DNA of 64,000 bases, taken from NCBI GenBank assembly GCA_016790635.1, contig JAEUOR010000036.1, positions 78,335-142,334 on the forward strand, given 5' to 3'. Position numbers and translations under genes: made by a program. Position 1 is the stretch's first letter. Each line of letters begins with the position of its first letter. The DNA is from Burkholderiales bacterium. GTDB lineage: Bacteria > Pseudomonadota > Gammaproteobacteria > Burkholderiales > JAEUOS01. Positions 25,110-33,425 of the stretch are shown in pieces. A model generated the notes under the pieces. It was not told the DNA's origin. It searched no databases and saw only the letters and a list, made by a program, of their open reading frames with translations.

Positions 25110-26507
25110 TCAGTGCGCTGGTGGATCATCTGGTTCCGCCTCGGGTTCGATGAGTGACAGGAATTCGTCGAACTTGCCGCCGGCGTTGCGCGCGATGCTG
25201 TCCATGCGCGTGAAGCCGACCGCATAGGCGTAGCCCAACGCGGCGCATAACTCGCGGGTCAGGGCGCTCATCTCCTCCGCAGTCAGCGCGCGCGGCGCGA
25301 CGTAGCGCACCTCCATCCGGCCCGGCGCCACCTGCACCACCTGGCGCTGGGTGACGGGGCTGAGCGCACTCCAGAATCCGCGATTGACCCGCCCGAAAAA
25401 GCGCCGCCCGGTCGGATCAACGGCCACCTGCCCGGTGCGGCCAAGCACCTCGCCGATGACCGGCAGCCCGCGCCCGCAGGCGCAGGGCGATCCGACAGTC
25501 GCAAAATCGCGCAACTCGTACCGCAGCAAGGGCATGGCGAAGTTATGCAGGTCGGTCACCACCACCCGACCGCTTTCGCCGGGCATGCACTGCGACCCGT
25601 CGTCGCGCAGGACCTCGACATAGACGTGCTCGCCCTGCACGTGCAGGCCGGGACCATCCGGGCACTGGAACGCGATCGGCCCGACTTCGCAGGCGCTGTA
25701 GACATCGTGGACCTCGGCCTGCCACAGCCGTCGCGCCAACGCGGCCGTGCCCGCCGGCAGGACTTCTCCCATGGTGATGACCGCGCGCAGTCCCGCCGGC
25801 ACCAATCCGCAAGCCTGGCTCTCGGCGAGCAACGCGTTCAGGTTGAAACCGTTGATGAGCAGGTAGGCCGGCGCCCGCCCGCACAACCACTCGAGTTGCC
25901 GGCGATAGTCCTCGGTGGCCGGCAACTGCGCGGTGGTGCCGGTGCGAAAGGCCAGCGCCGCGGGAGGGCCCCAGTCGACATACTCGCCGGTACCGCCGTA
26001 CATCCGGATCATGTCGTAACGGCGCGAAAAGTCGAATCGATACCAGAGAAGGCTGCGCAATACCAGCGCGTTCTGCACCGCGATGGCAGCATCCGTGGTC
26101 GCTGCGCGCAGGGGCTCGCCACTCGAGCCGGACGTGGTGATGAGGCGCATCTCGCCGTGCCCTGCCGGCAGCGCATCGGCCTCGAAACGCGCGGCATCGG
26201 CCTGCACGGCACGCTTGTCCAGCACCGGCCATCGCGAGTAAATCTCAGGGGTCAGCGCCGCGGCGCCCGCGAGGCCCAGTTTCGCCAGGCCATCGCGATA
26301 GTGCGGGACATGATCAACTGCATGCGCGACCAGCCGGCGCAACTGGGCGAACTGTGCCGCCTTGAGTTTCTCCGCCGGCCACCACTGGGTGCGGTCAAAC
26401 TGGAATTGCGCGGCCAGCAGCGCCTGGCCCTCAGGCGCCGGCAGGCCCGGCCAGGCCAGGCCAGGCACAGCCGAACGGACCGGCACGTGCGCAGCAGGTT
26501 CGATCAT
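25110..26507 (-). CDS. CapK/PaaK-like adenylate-forming enzyme, copy 1 of 3
   Basis: The protein is 465 residues. It resembles phenylacetate-CoA ligase-type (CapK) adenylating enzymes: phosphate-binding loop TTSGSSGEPL near residue 130, YSACEVGPIAFQCP (adenine-site region), VTDLHNFAMPLLRYELRD with the ribose-binding Asp, a CACGRGLPV cysteine motif and the C-terminal AGGKFDEFLSLI containing a candidate catalytic Lys. Such enzymes activate a carboxylate as acyl-AMP; CapK relatives often sit in capsule or exopolysaccharide loci. It is the last gene of the operon, and its ATG overlaps the stop of copy 2 as TAATG. Substrate unknown. Confidence 0.82.
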   Translation of the reverse strand: MIEPAAHVPVRSAVPGLAWPGLPAPEGQALLAAQFQFDRTQWWPAEKLKAAQFAQLRRLVAHAVDHVPHYRDGLAKLGLAGAAALTPEIYSRWPVLDKRAVQADAARFEADALPAGHGEMRLITTSGSSGEPLRAATTDAAIAVQNALVLRSLLWYRFDFSRRYDMIRMYGGTGEYVDWGPPAALAFRTGTTAQLPATEDYRRQLEWLCGRAPAYLLINGFNLNALLAESQACGLVPAGLRAVITMGEVLPAGTAALARRLWQAEVHDVYSACEVGPIAFQCPDGPGLHVQGEHVYVEVLRDDGSQCMPGESGRVVVTDLHNFAMPLLRYELRDFATVGSPCACGRGLPVIGEVLGRTGQVAVDPTGRRFFGRVNRGFWSALSPVTQRQVVQVAPGRMEVRYVAPRALTAEEMSALTRELCAALGYAYAVGFTRMDSIARNAGGKFDEFLSLIEPEAEPDDPPAH

Positions 26508-27895
26508 TACACGCCGCCGCGTGCCTGCGGCGGCAGGAGCGAGACAAAATCGTCGAACTTGCCGCCGGCCGACAGGGCGATCTCCGCCACGCGGCGAAAT
26601 TCGATCTCGTAGTCGTAACGCAGCACCTTGCGCAATGCGCCGACCAGCTGCGCGATCTCCTCTTGGGCGAGGTCGCGTTCGGCGACATAGCGCACCTCGA
26701 GCGCGCCCGGCGCGACCTGCACCACCTGACGCTGGTGGATCGGCGCGATGTCGGTCCAGAACGCCATGTTGAGGTGGGCGAAGTAGGTGCGCCCGGTCGG
26801 GTCGACCGCAAGATTTGCAGATCGTCCGACGATGCGCTCGAGCACCGGCAATCCGCGGCCGCAGGGGCAGGGCGCGCCGACCGTGGCGTGATCGCGCAGT
26901 TCGTAGCGGATCAAGGGCATGGCGAAATTCTGCAGGTCGGTGATGACCACGCGGCCGGTCTCCCCGGGTTCGCAGTGGCTGCCGTCAGCGCGCAGTATCT
27001 CCAGGTAGATGTGCTCGGCCTGCACGTGCAGGGAGTGATGCTCGGGACATTCGAGCGCGATCGCGCCGACTTCGCTGGCGCTGTAGGTATCGAAGAATTC
27101 TGCGCCCCACAGCGACTTTGCCAGCGCGCGCGTGTCGGGGTCGGGCATGTCGCCAAAGCCCACCACGGCGCGGATGCCCTCGGGGGCGCGCCCCTCGCGC
27201 CGGCTGCGCTCCAGGAGCGCGCGCAGGTTGGTGTTGTGCGCGAGGAGATAGGCCGGCCGTTCGCGCAGCAGCCAGTCGAGCTGGACGCCGTGGTCAGCGA
27301 AGATGTGGTTGTAGACCGCCGGCCCGGTGCGGAACACGGCGTTGGTCGGCGGGCCCCAGTCGGGATGCAGGTCGCGCAACACGGTGATGCGAATGGCGGC
27401 GAACTTGGCCGCCATGTCGAAGCCGGCCCAGAGCTGGCTGCGCAAGATCAACGCGTGCTGGACGAATATCGCAGCGTCGGAAGTCGCCGCGCTCAGGGGC
27501 TCGCCGGTCGACCCGGAGGTCGTGACTTCGCGCATTTCGCCATGCGCGGGAGGCATGCTGGCGGCCTCGAAACGGGCCGCGTCCGCCTGGATTTCGCGCT
27601 TGTCCAGGAGCGGCCAGTCGAGGAAGGTCGCAGGTGAGAGTTCGGCGATGCTGGCAAGACCTGCGCGCGCCAGATGATCCCGGTAATGGGGCACCTCAGC
27701 GACCGCGTGTGCGATAAGGCGTCGCAACTGCCGGAACTGGGCCGCACGCATGACCTCGCCGCTCCACCACTGCGAGCGGTCGAACTGAAACTGCGCGGCG
27801 AGCATGGCCATCCCGGCCGGCGCCGGTATCGCCGGCCACGCCACCCCCGGCATGACCGAGTGGTACGCGGGATCGAGGCGCGCCGACAGCGTCAT
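26507..27895 (-). CDS. CapK/PaaK-like adenylate-forming enzyme, copy 2 of 3
   Basis: The protein is 462 residues and aligns with its two neighbours from end to end. Landmarks are QFQFDRSQWW near the N-terminus, TTSGSTGEPLSAAT, YSASEVGAIALECPEHHSLH, VITDLQNFAMPLIRYELRD, CPCGRGLPV and SAGGKFDDFVSLL. The enzyme is predicted to form an acyl-adenylate and perhaps transfer it to CoA, a carrier or a sugar. Its ATG overlaps the stop of copy 3 as ATGA, so translation is coupled. Differences from copy 1 are concentrated in residues about 160-230, the likely substrate pocket. Confidence 0.82.
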   Translation of the reverse strand: MTLSARLDPAYHSVMPGVAWPAIPAPAGMAMLAAQFQFDRSQWWSGEVMRAAQFRQLRRLIAHAVAEVPHYRDHLARAGLASIAELSPATFLDWPLLDKREIQADAARFEAASMPPAHGEMREVTTSGSTGEPLSAATSDAAIFVQHALILRSQLWAGFDMAAKFAAIRITVLRDLHPDWGPPTNAVFRTGPAVYNHIFADHGVQLDWLLRERPAYLLAHNTNLRALLERSRREGRAPEGIRAVVGFGDMPDPDTRALAKSLWGAEFFDTYSASEVGAIALECPEHHSLHVQAEHIYLEILRADGSHCEPGETGRVVITDLQNFAMPLIRYELRDHATVGAPCPCGRGLPVLERIVGRSANLAVDPTGRTYFAHLNMAFWTDIAPIHQRQVVQVAPGALEVRYVAERDLAQEEIAQLVGALRKVLRYDYEIEFRRVAEIALSAGGKFDDFVSLLPPQARGGV

Positions 27896-29259
27896 GCCGC
27901 CGGTATCCGGGAGATGAAGTCCTCGAACTTGGCGCCCGGCGCACGTTCGATGGCCGCCACCCGGGTGAAGGAGAAATCGAAAGGGGTACGGAAAGTGACC
28001 ACCAGCCCCGCCCGGATGCGTTCCTCCTCTTCAGCAGTGAGGTCGCGCGGCGCGACGAATTTGACTTCGATCTGGGTCGGCGAATGCTGCACGAACTGGC
28101 GCTTGGTTACCGGCGTATCCAGCCACACCTGCGAGTTGGTGAGGGGCCAGAAACGCCGCCCGGCGGCATCCACCGCCATGTGGGTCGCGCGCCCGGCGAT
28201 GCGCGCAAGCACCGGCAGGCCGCGCCCGCAGGCGCACGGCGCGCCGGCTTCGGCATAGTCGCCAATCTCGTAGCGGATCATGGGCATGGCGAAGTTGTGC
28301 AGGTCGGTGATGACCACCCGCCCGATCTCGCCGGGCGCGCAGTCGCTGCCGTCCTCGCGCAACACCTCGACCAGGAGATTCTCCGACTGCACGTGCAGCT
28401 TGCCGTGCTCCGGACACTGCAGCGCGATCGGGCCGACCTCGTTGGCGCTGTAGCCGTCGAAGACCGGCACGCCCCAGGCGCGCTCCGCCAGGATTCGCAG
28501 GTCGTCCGGCGGCTTGTCGGCGTACGACAACAGGGCGACCAGGCCGACCGGCCGCACCCCGCGCGCCAGGCTGGCGTGGATCAGCGAATGCAGCGTGTGG
28601 CCGCGCGACATGAGGTACGCCGGCTGTTCGCGCAACAGCCAGTCGAGCTGCCGGTCGACGTCCTCATTGAGCGCGATCCAGACCGACGGTCCGGTGGCGA
28701 AGGTGCCGCGCGTGACCGACCCCCAGTCATCGGCATGCGCCGAGAGTTCGCTTATGCGGATGGAGCCGAACTTGCGGCGAAAGTCCAGCCCGTACCAGAG
28801 ATGCGCGCGCAGGTTGAGCGCGTCCTGGAACAGCGCGCCCAGGGCGCTGGTGGCAAAGCGCACCGGTTCGCCGGTTGAACCTGATGTCTTTTGCCAGACC
28901 AATCCACCGTGTTCCGGCGGGCAGGTGCGTGCCAGGAGTGCCTGTCCGCTTTGCTGCAAGTCAGCGCGCTTGAGGATCGGCCAGCGCTTGAAACTGGCCG
29001 CGTTGACGCCGGCGAAACTGAACATGAGCGCGCGCTGCATGTGGTCACGGTAGAACGGCACCTGCGCACGCGCATGGCCGATCAGGAGGCGCAATTGCTC
29101 GAACTGGTGTGCGAGAAGCTGTTCGGGCGCGAGCCACTGGCTGCGGTCGAACTGGAACTGCAACGCCAGCATGGACTGGCCGCGCGCAGACGGAAAGGCC
29201 GGCAACTCGATGCCGGCCAATACCGATTCGGGTAGACCTATGCGCTCGCCAGAAAGCAC
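27892..29259 (-). CDS. CapK/PaaK-like adenylate-forming enzyme, copy 3 of 3 (first in operon)
   Basis: The protein is 455 residues from GTG at 29259. Motifs match the other two copies: QFQFDRSQWLAPEQLL, KTSGSTGEPVRFAT, YSANEVGPIALQCPEHGKLH, VITDLHNFAMPMIRYEIGD, CACGRGLPV and APGAKFEDFISRI. No ATG is available at the conserved N-terminus, and the GTG has only a weak ribosome-binding site. It lies 16 nt after the FecR-domain gene and opens a tightly overlapping triplet. Carboxylate activation is the predicted chemistry. Three different but related enzymes in series suggest successive or alternative acyl substrates for one surface product. Confidence 0.8.
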   Translation of the reverse strand: MLSGERIGLPESVLAGIELPAFPSARGQSMLALQFQFDRSQWLAPEQLLAHQFEQLRLLIGHARAQVPFYRDHMQRALMFSFAGVNAASFKRWPILKRADLQQSGQALLARTCPPEHGGLVWQKTSGSTGEPVRFATSALGALFQDALNLRAHLWYGLDFRRKFGSIRISELSAHADDWGSVTRGTFATGPSVWIALNEDVDRQLDWLLREQPAYLMSRGHTLHSLIHASLARGVRPVGLVALLSYADKPPDDLRILAERAWGVPVFDGYSANEVGPIALQCPEHGKLHVQSENLLVEVLREDGSDCAPGEIGRVVITDLHNFAMPMIRYEIGDYAEAGAPCACGRGLPVLARIAGRATHMAVDAAGRRFWPLTNSQVWLDTPVTKRQFVQHSPTQIEVKFVAPRDLTAEEEERIRAGLVVTFRTPFDFSFTRVAAIERAPGAKFEDFISRIPAA

Positions 29260-29275
29260 CGGGAGCAGCGACAGG

Positions 29276-30625
29276 CTAGGGGGCGCCGGCCTTCTTGTAG
29301 GCGATCACGCCGTTGATCGAGGTGGTCGGCCCCTCGTACATGGACCCGTAGACGTTGTAGGCCATGCCGGCACGCGATGCCGCCGGACCGGCGAAGAACC
29401 CCCGCCCCTCGAAGGACAGGCCGCCATAGCTGCCATAGGCGTTGAAGCGGTTTCCGTATATTCCCAGGCCGCCGGTAAAGTTGTTGGCCATGCCGTTGAT
29501 CAACATGCCGGTGGCGTAGGTGCCGCTGCCGGTGCCGAAGTTGACGGTCAAGGAGGCGCTGGTCACCGCGGCGCTGCTGCAACCCATCATGCATGTGGCA
29601 GTGGCGCCGATGACATCATAGGTCGCCGTTCCGCTGGTCGGCATGTTCGTCACCGGCAAGCCGACCACCCAGTGCAGCGGGCCGCCTTCGATCAGGTTCA
29701 CGCCCTGGCCCGTGATGCCGCCGATCCAGCGCCCCCAGGCGATGACGCCGTCGTTGCCGGCCAGGGACAGCTGCGCCGTGCCGCTGGACTCCGAGCCTTC
29801 CATCGAACTGCTCGTGAAACTCGTGAGGATGCCGGACGAATTGAGCGTGGCCGTCGTAGCGGAGATGACGTTGATGTAGCCGTAGTAGTCGTAGACGGTG
29901 GCGAGGTTCTTGATGGCCGGATCGTTGTTGACGATCTCGCCGGTCAGGAGCGCCGCCGCCGGCAATTGCGCGGTGGCGTCCTGGGTCGGGTTGGTCGGGC
30001 CGGGGACATTGGTGCTGTTGCTGCCCTCAGGCGGCAGGAAGGGCTTTTCAGTGGTCTGGGTTGGCGAACTGTTCTGGCCGCCGACCGAGGCACTGCGTCC
30101 GCTCGGCACCACCGTCGTGCCGGTCTGGTTGGTGACCGTGGTCGCGCCGCCGGCGACGAACATGGTCACGCTGCCACCCGCGTCATAGGCGATCGAATAC
30201 TCGGTGCCGCGGATGCCGATGGTCGCCGTCTGCGTCTGCAGGCGATAACCGTCGCGATTGGTGCGCCCGACCAGGCCGGTGATGGTGCGCATGCCGCCCT
30301 TGAGCAGGCTCATGACCACGCTCTCGTTGGGCGAACCGCGCCCTTCGAAGACGTAGTTCTCGATCTTGAAATCGGTCTGTGGCTGCAGCGAGACGTAGGC
30401 ACCGTCAGTGAAGCGCATCTGCGCGCGCCCGTCCTGGGTCGAGACGGTTTCGCCGACCCGCACCTCGGAGCCGCGCGTCAGCGGCCGGCTCTGGCCGTTG
30501 GCCGCCACTGCGGTGACCGGGCCAGTAGCGAAATCGACCCGCGCGGCGGTCTGCGCGGCTGCAACACCGGGAAAGGCGGCCGACAGGGCCGCCGCCATCA
30601 GGGTCTTGGGAAATTCATTGGGCAT
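29276..30625 (-). CDS. Exported FecR-domain protein with C-terminal TbpB-like beta-barrel
   Basis: The protein is 449 residues. The signal peptide spans residues 1-25 (cleavage after GVAAA). The FecR domain follows (about 35-160): LTRGSEVRVGETVSTQDGR, ARMRF-like strand, SVVMSLLKGGMRTITG and TATIGIRGTEYSIAY. A Pro/Thr/Gln linker lies near 170-220. The C-terminal 200 residues are rich in Gly, Ser and Thr, with paired strands and GFFAGPAASRAGMAYNVYG near the end, a pattern like the eight-stranded handle barrel of transferrin-binding-protein-type lipoproteins. No lipobox is present. The Slam-like gene just upstream (164 nt) fits a secretor-cargo pair. Surface location is inferred. Confidence 0.72.
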   Translation of the reverse strand: MPNEFPKTLMAAALSAAFPGVAAAQTAARVDFATGPVTAVAANGQSRPLTRGSEVRVGETVSTQDGRAQMRFTDGAYVSLQPQTDFKIENYVFEGRGSPNESVVMSLLKGGMRTITGLVGRTNRDGYRLQTQTATIGIRGTEYSIAYDAGGSVTMFVAGGATTVTNQTGTTVVPSGRSASVGGQNSSPTQTTEKPFLPPEGSNSTNVPGPTNPTQDATAQLPAAALLTGEIVNNDPAIKNLATVYDYYGYINVISATTATLNSSGILTSFTSSSMEGSESSGTAQLSLAGNDGVIAWGRWIGGITGQGVNLIEGGPLHWVVGLPVTNMPTSGTATYDVIGATATCMMGCSSAAVTSASLTVNFGTGSGTYATGMLINGMANNFTGGLGIYGNRFNAYGSYGGLSFEGRGFFAGPAASRAGMAYNVYGSMYEGPTTSINGVIAYKKAGAP

Positions 30626-30789
30626 GACAGCCTCGCATCGAAAAGGGACGGCAGCAACCGCAGCATAGCGCTCCTTGGCGCCCCAGCCAACACGATCGCT
30701 GCCGAAATTGTGACTTTTCCCGCGCGACAGGCGCCGCGACAGGCAAATTTACCGTTGTTTGCATTGCGTCGCAGGCGAAACCCCGCCGT

Positions 30790-32145
30790 TCAGCGGAAAT
30801 CGTAGCGGACCGTCACCGAGCCCACCGTGCGCTTGTAGTCGCTCACGTTGACGTTCGAGTCAGCGTCAGTAAACGCCAATGCCGGTGTCAGGGTCCAGTT
30901 GCGCGCGAATTTCCAGTTCGCGCCGATGCGCACGCTCAACTCGTCGTCGGCGCGGCCAAAGGGGAAGAAACTCGTGATCGAGCGCACGTCCGCAGCCTGC
31001 GGGGAGCCGTAGCGGCGCTGTTCATACGACACGTTGGCGAAAGCGTTCCAGGTATCGCTGAAAGTTATCTGCCCGCCGCCACGCAATCCCAGGACGCGGT
31101 GACCCATTTCAGGAAACAGTCCGTTCTGCGCGCGCTCACGCCCGAAGTAGGCGCCGGCGTAGATGACCGGCGCGTAGGCCATGTCAAAGGAATTGGCCCA
31201 GGCCAGGCCGATCACCTCGCGGTTGGCGTCGCGCACGCTGGATGTCGGGTAACGCAGGCGGGTAACCTGCCCGTATACCGCGATCTGCTGGCGGTCGGTC
31301 AACGAGTGGCGCCACTGTGCAACAGCGCCCAGTGCTTCGCGAAAGCGCGCATTGTCGACTTCGAAGGTCTGCTGCTGCAGGCCGACGGTGAATTCGTTTG
31401 CACCCGCGCGATGCACCACGCCGCCGTCGACGCCGTAGCTGCCGGTGTCGAAACGGTCGGCACGGCCGTTGAAGCGCTGGTTCAGGTTGGCATTGCCGAA
31501 CAGGCTCCACGCGGGATTGATCACGTAGCGGCCATTGACGCCGCCGGCCACGGTGTGGAAAGTGTCGGAACGCAGGCCGGGATTGAACGCGAACCCGGGC
31601 AGCGCCGGGATCGCGAGGCCGGTTCCGCCGGCGGCGGCGTTGGCATTGGAATCATGCCCCGCGCTGACCTCGAGAAAACCGGTCACGCCGGAGCGAAACG
31701 GGGCCGTACGCTCGTCCAACGCCGACAAGAAACGGTCGACCGTCGCCACCACCTCGGCAGGCGGCCGGCTGGCCTTGACCGCCTCGAACTCCTGGCGCGC
31801 AGCGCGGTTCTCACCCATCAGGAAGTAGGCGCGCGCAATCTCCGCACGCGCCTGCGGATGGTCGGGACGCACCGCCAGCACGCGTTCGAGCGCAAACACA
31901 GCACGCGTCAATTGACCGGCCTCGATCGCAGCGACGCCCAGCAGATAGTCGAAATCGACATTGCCGGCACGCTGGTCTTCCAGCGGCGACAACAGGTCGA
32001 ACGCCGCCTTGGCTTGGTTGGCGCCGAGCATGCTGCGCGCGCGATCTAGGGTGGCATCCTGGGCCAGCGCAGGCTGCGCGATCGCGCCCAGAAGCAGCGC
32101 CAGCAGCGCCGCGCTTGCGCGGCTGCGCGAATGTGAGTGTCTCAT
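30790..32145 (-). CDS. Slam-like (DUF560) outer-membrane protein with N-terminal TPR domain
   Basis: The protein is 451 residues with a signal peptide (hydrophobic residues 10-24, cleavage after QPALAQ). TPR-like helices fill residues about 27-145 (AKAAFDLLSPLE, TRAVFALERVLAVRPDHPQARAEIARAYFLMGEN in shortened form). From about 155 on, alternating amphipathic strands form a beta-barrel ending SVTVRYDFR. This two-part build is that of surface lipoprotein assembly modulators (Slam, type XI secretion), which move cargo across the outer membrane. The downstream FecR/barrel protein is the probable cargo. The ATG at 32145 was chosen over an upstream in-frame ATG because it gives a proper signal peptide. 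Confidence 0.82.
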   Translation of the reverse strand: MRHSHSRSRASAALLALLLGAIAQPALAQDATLDRARSMLGANQAKAAFDLLSPLEDQRAGNVDFDYLLGVAAIEAGQLTRAVFALERVLAVRPDHPQARAEIARAYFLMGENRAARQEFEAVKASRPPAEVVATVDRFLSALDERTAPFRSGVTGFLEVSAGHDSNANAAAGGTGLAIPALPGFAFNPGLRSDTFHTVAGGVNGRYVINPAWSLFGNANLNQRFNGRADRFDTGSYGVDGGVVHRAGANEFTVGLQQQTFEVDNARFREALGAVAQWRHSLTDRQQIAVYGQVTRLRYPTSSVRDANREVIGLAWANSFDMAYAPVIYAGAYFGRERAQNGLFPEMGHRVLGLRGGGQITFSDTWNAFANVSYEQRRYGSPQAADVRSITSFFPFGRADDELSVRIGANWKFARNWTLTPALAFTDADSNVNVSDYKRTVGSVTVRYDFR

Positions 32146-32217
32146 CGTGTTACCCCAAACGACACGCCTTGCCAGCATGTGTGCGAAATTTGTCGAAAGA
32201 ATAACCCCAAGCCCATA

Positions 32218-32240
32218 AATTCAAAAGCTTTTCTTGAATT
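32218..32240. repeat. Inverted repeat in the Slam/tetR divergent region
   Basis: AATTCAA and TTGAATT form perfect 7-bp arms around a 9-nt A/T-rich spacer. It lies 73 bp upstream of the Slam-like gene and 63 bp upstream of the divergent tetR gene. It may be a regulator site; no further support. Confidence 0.35.
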
Positions 32241-32253
32241 ACTCGGACGTCGG

Positions 32254-32269
32254 GTTGCACGTTTGCAAC
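32254..32269. promoter_or_regulatory. Palindromic operator candidate upstream of the second tetR gene
   Basis: GTTGCA-CGTT-TGCAAC is a perfect 6-4-6 inverted repeat, 33 bp before the tetR start and 108 bp before the Slam-like gene. The arrangement matches the operator candidate of the first TetR gene. Autoregulation and control of the Slam-like operon are inferred. Confidence 0.5.
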
Positions 32270-32302
32270 ATGCTATTCTCCCACAGAAGCGAGGGGATTT
32301 CC

Positions 32303-32950
32303 ATGCAGCGCAAGCCCAAACGGCGCACCCGCGAACGCATTGTCGAGGTCTCACACCGGCTTTTCAACGAATTCGGCGAGCCCAACGTCACCACCAGCAC
32401 CATCGCCGACGAGATGAACATCTCGCCGGGCAACCTCTATTATCACTTCCGCAACAAGGAAGAAATCGTCGGGGAGCTTTTTGCCGCCTTCGAGCGCGAG
32501 ATGGACGCGCTGCTCGCCACGCCCGCTGAGCGGCGCGTCTCGGTCGAGGACGTCTGGCTGTTCCTGCACCTGGTGTTCGAACTGATCTGGAAGTACCGCT
32601 TCATCTATCGCGACATCAACGACCTGCTCACGCGCAGCCGGGTCATCGAGACCCATTTCCAGCGCATCCTGACCGACAGCATGCGCATCGCCGCCACGCT
32701 GGCGCGCGGCATGCGCGACGCCGGCGAGTTGGCCGCCAGCGACGGCGAGATTGCAGCCCTGTCCCAGAACATGGTGCTGGTAGCCACCTACTGGCTGAGT
32801 TTCGAGGTCGTCCGCGCGCCGCGCAAGGCCATCGACAGCGCCGCGATGAGCCGCGGCGCCTACCACGCCATCAGCATGGTCGCACCCTACCTGGTCGGCG
32901 ATGCGCGAGTGCTGTTTGAACGCCTGGCCAGCCAGTACCTCGAGTCCTGA
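32303..32950 (+). CDS. TetR/AcrR-family transcriptional regulator
   Basis: The protein is 215 residues. The N-terminal DNA-binding domain is complete: RRTRERIVEVSHRLFNEFG then VTTSTIADEMNISPGNLYYHF and NKEEIVGELF. The C-terminal domain (from about residue 80) has VWLFLHLVFELIWKYRFIYRDINDLLTRS in shortened form, typical of TetR proteins found beside lipid or surface genes. The ATG at 32303, with GAGGGG upstream, matches the start of the conserved domain. It is divergent from the Slam/FecR/CapK operon, which is its most likely target. The ligand is unknown. Confidence 0.9.
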   Translation: MQRKPKRRTRERIVEVSHRLFNEFGEPNVTTSTIADEMNISPGNLYYHFRNKEEIVGELFAAFEREMDALLATPAERRVSVEDVWLFLHLVFELIWKYRFIYRDINDLLTRSRVIETHFQRILTDSMRIAATLARGMRDAGELAASDGEIAALSQNMVLVATYWLSFEVVRAPRKAIDSAAMSRGAYHAISMVAPYLVGDARVLFERLASQYLES

Positions 32951-32990
32951 AGCCTTCGCACAGGCTTGCGCGCGGGGCGGCGTGGTCTGT

Positions 32991-33425
32991 TCACCGTTGC
33001 TGAAAAGGAGCGCACTCGCGCGCGGCCGCCAGGTGCGCCAGCCAGTCCCCGCCGGGAATCACTCTTCCCACAGGCAGCGCCGCCGGATTGGCAACGTACA
33101 CCTGGCAAGCGAGCGCGGCGCCAAGCGCACCTGTCACCGAAGTCGCGACCCGGAAGTACTCGCCATCCGGTCGGGTCGCATCGGCCAGTTCTTCCAGCGC
33201 ATCGAGCGCCGCCCAGGCCGCACGCGGCACGGAATACAGCTCGCCCGTCACCCAGCCCGCGCGCGGGTCGATCACGAGGGTCGGATACCTGCCCAGGTCG
33301 ATGAGGCGACCGCGCAGGCGCGCTGCGGAGACAAAGCCGGCGCCCGGGGCGATGCCCGCGATGTCGTTGCTGCCGCCGCGTCTCAAGGTGCCATAGACGA
33401 AGAGCGTGCTCCCGGGCGCGATCAT
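32991..33425 (-). CDS. Gamma-glutamylcyclotransferase-like (GGCT/YtfP) protein
   Basis: The protein is 144 residues, one AIG2/GGCT domain. The substrate-binding motif YGTLRRGGSN lies at residues 11-20 and a GELYSVPRAAWAALDALEE segment carries the catalytic-type Glu. Family members release 5-oxoproline from gamma-glutamyl compounds or act in related amine metabolism. Its start overlaps the stop of the wax-ester synthase gene as ATGA, so the two are translationally coupled, an unexpected pairing. Biochemical specificity is not predictable. Confidence 0.82.
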   Translation of the reverse strand: MIAPGSTLFVYGTLRRGGSNDIAGIAPGAGFVSAARLRGRLIDLGRYPTLVIDPRAGWVTGELYSVPRAAWAALDALEELADATRPDGEYFRVATSVTGALGAALACQVYVANPAALPVGRVIPGGDWLAHLAAARECAPFQQR

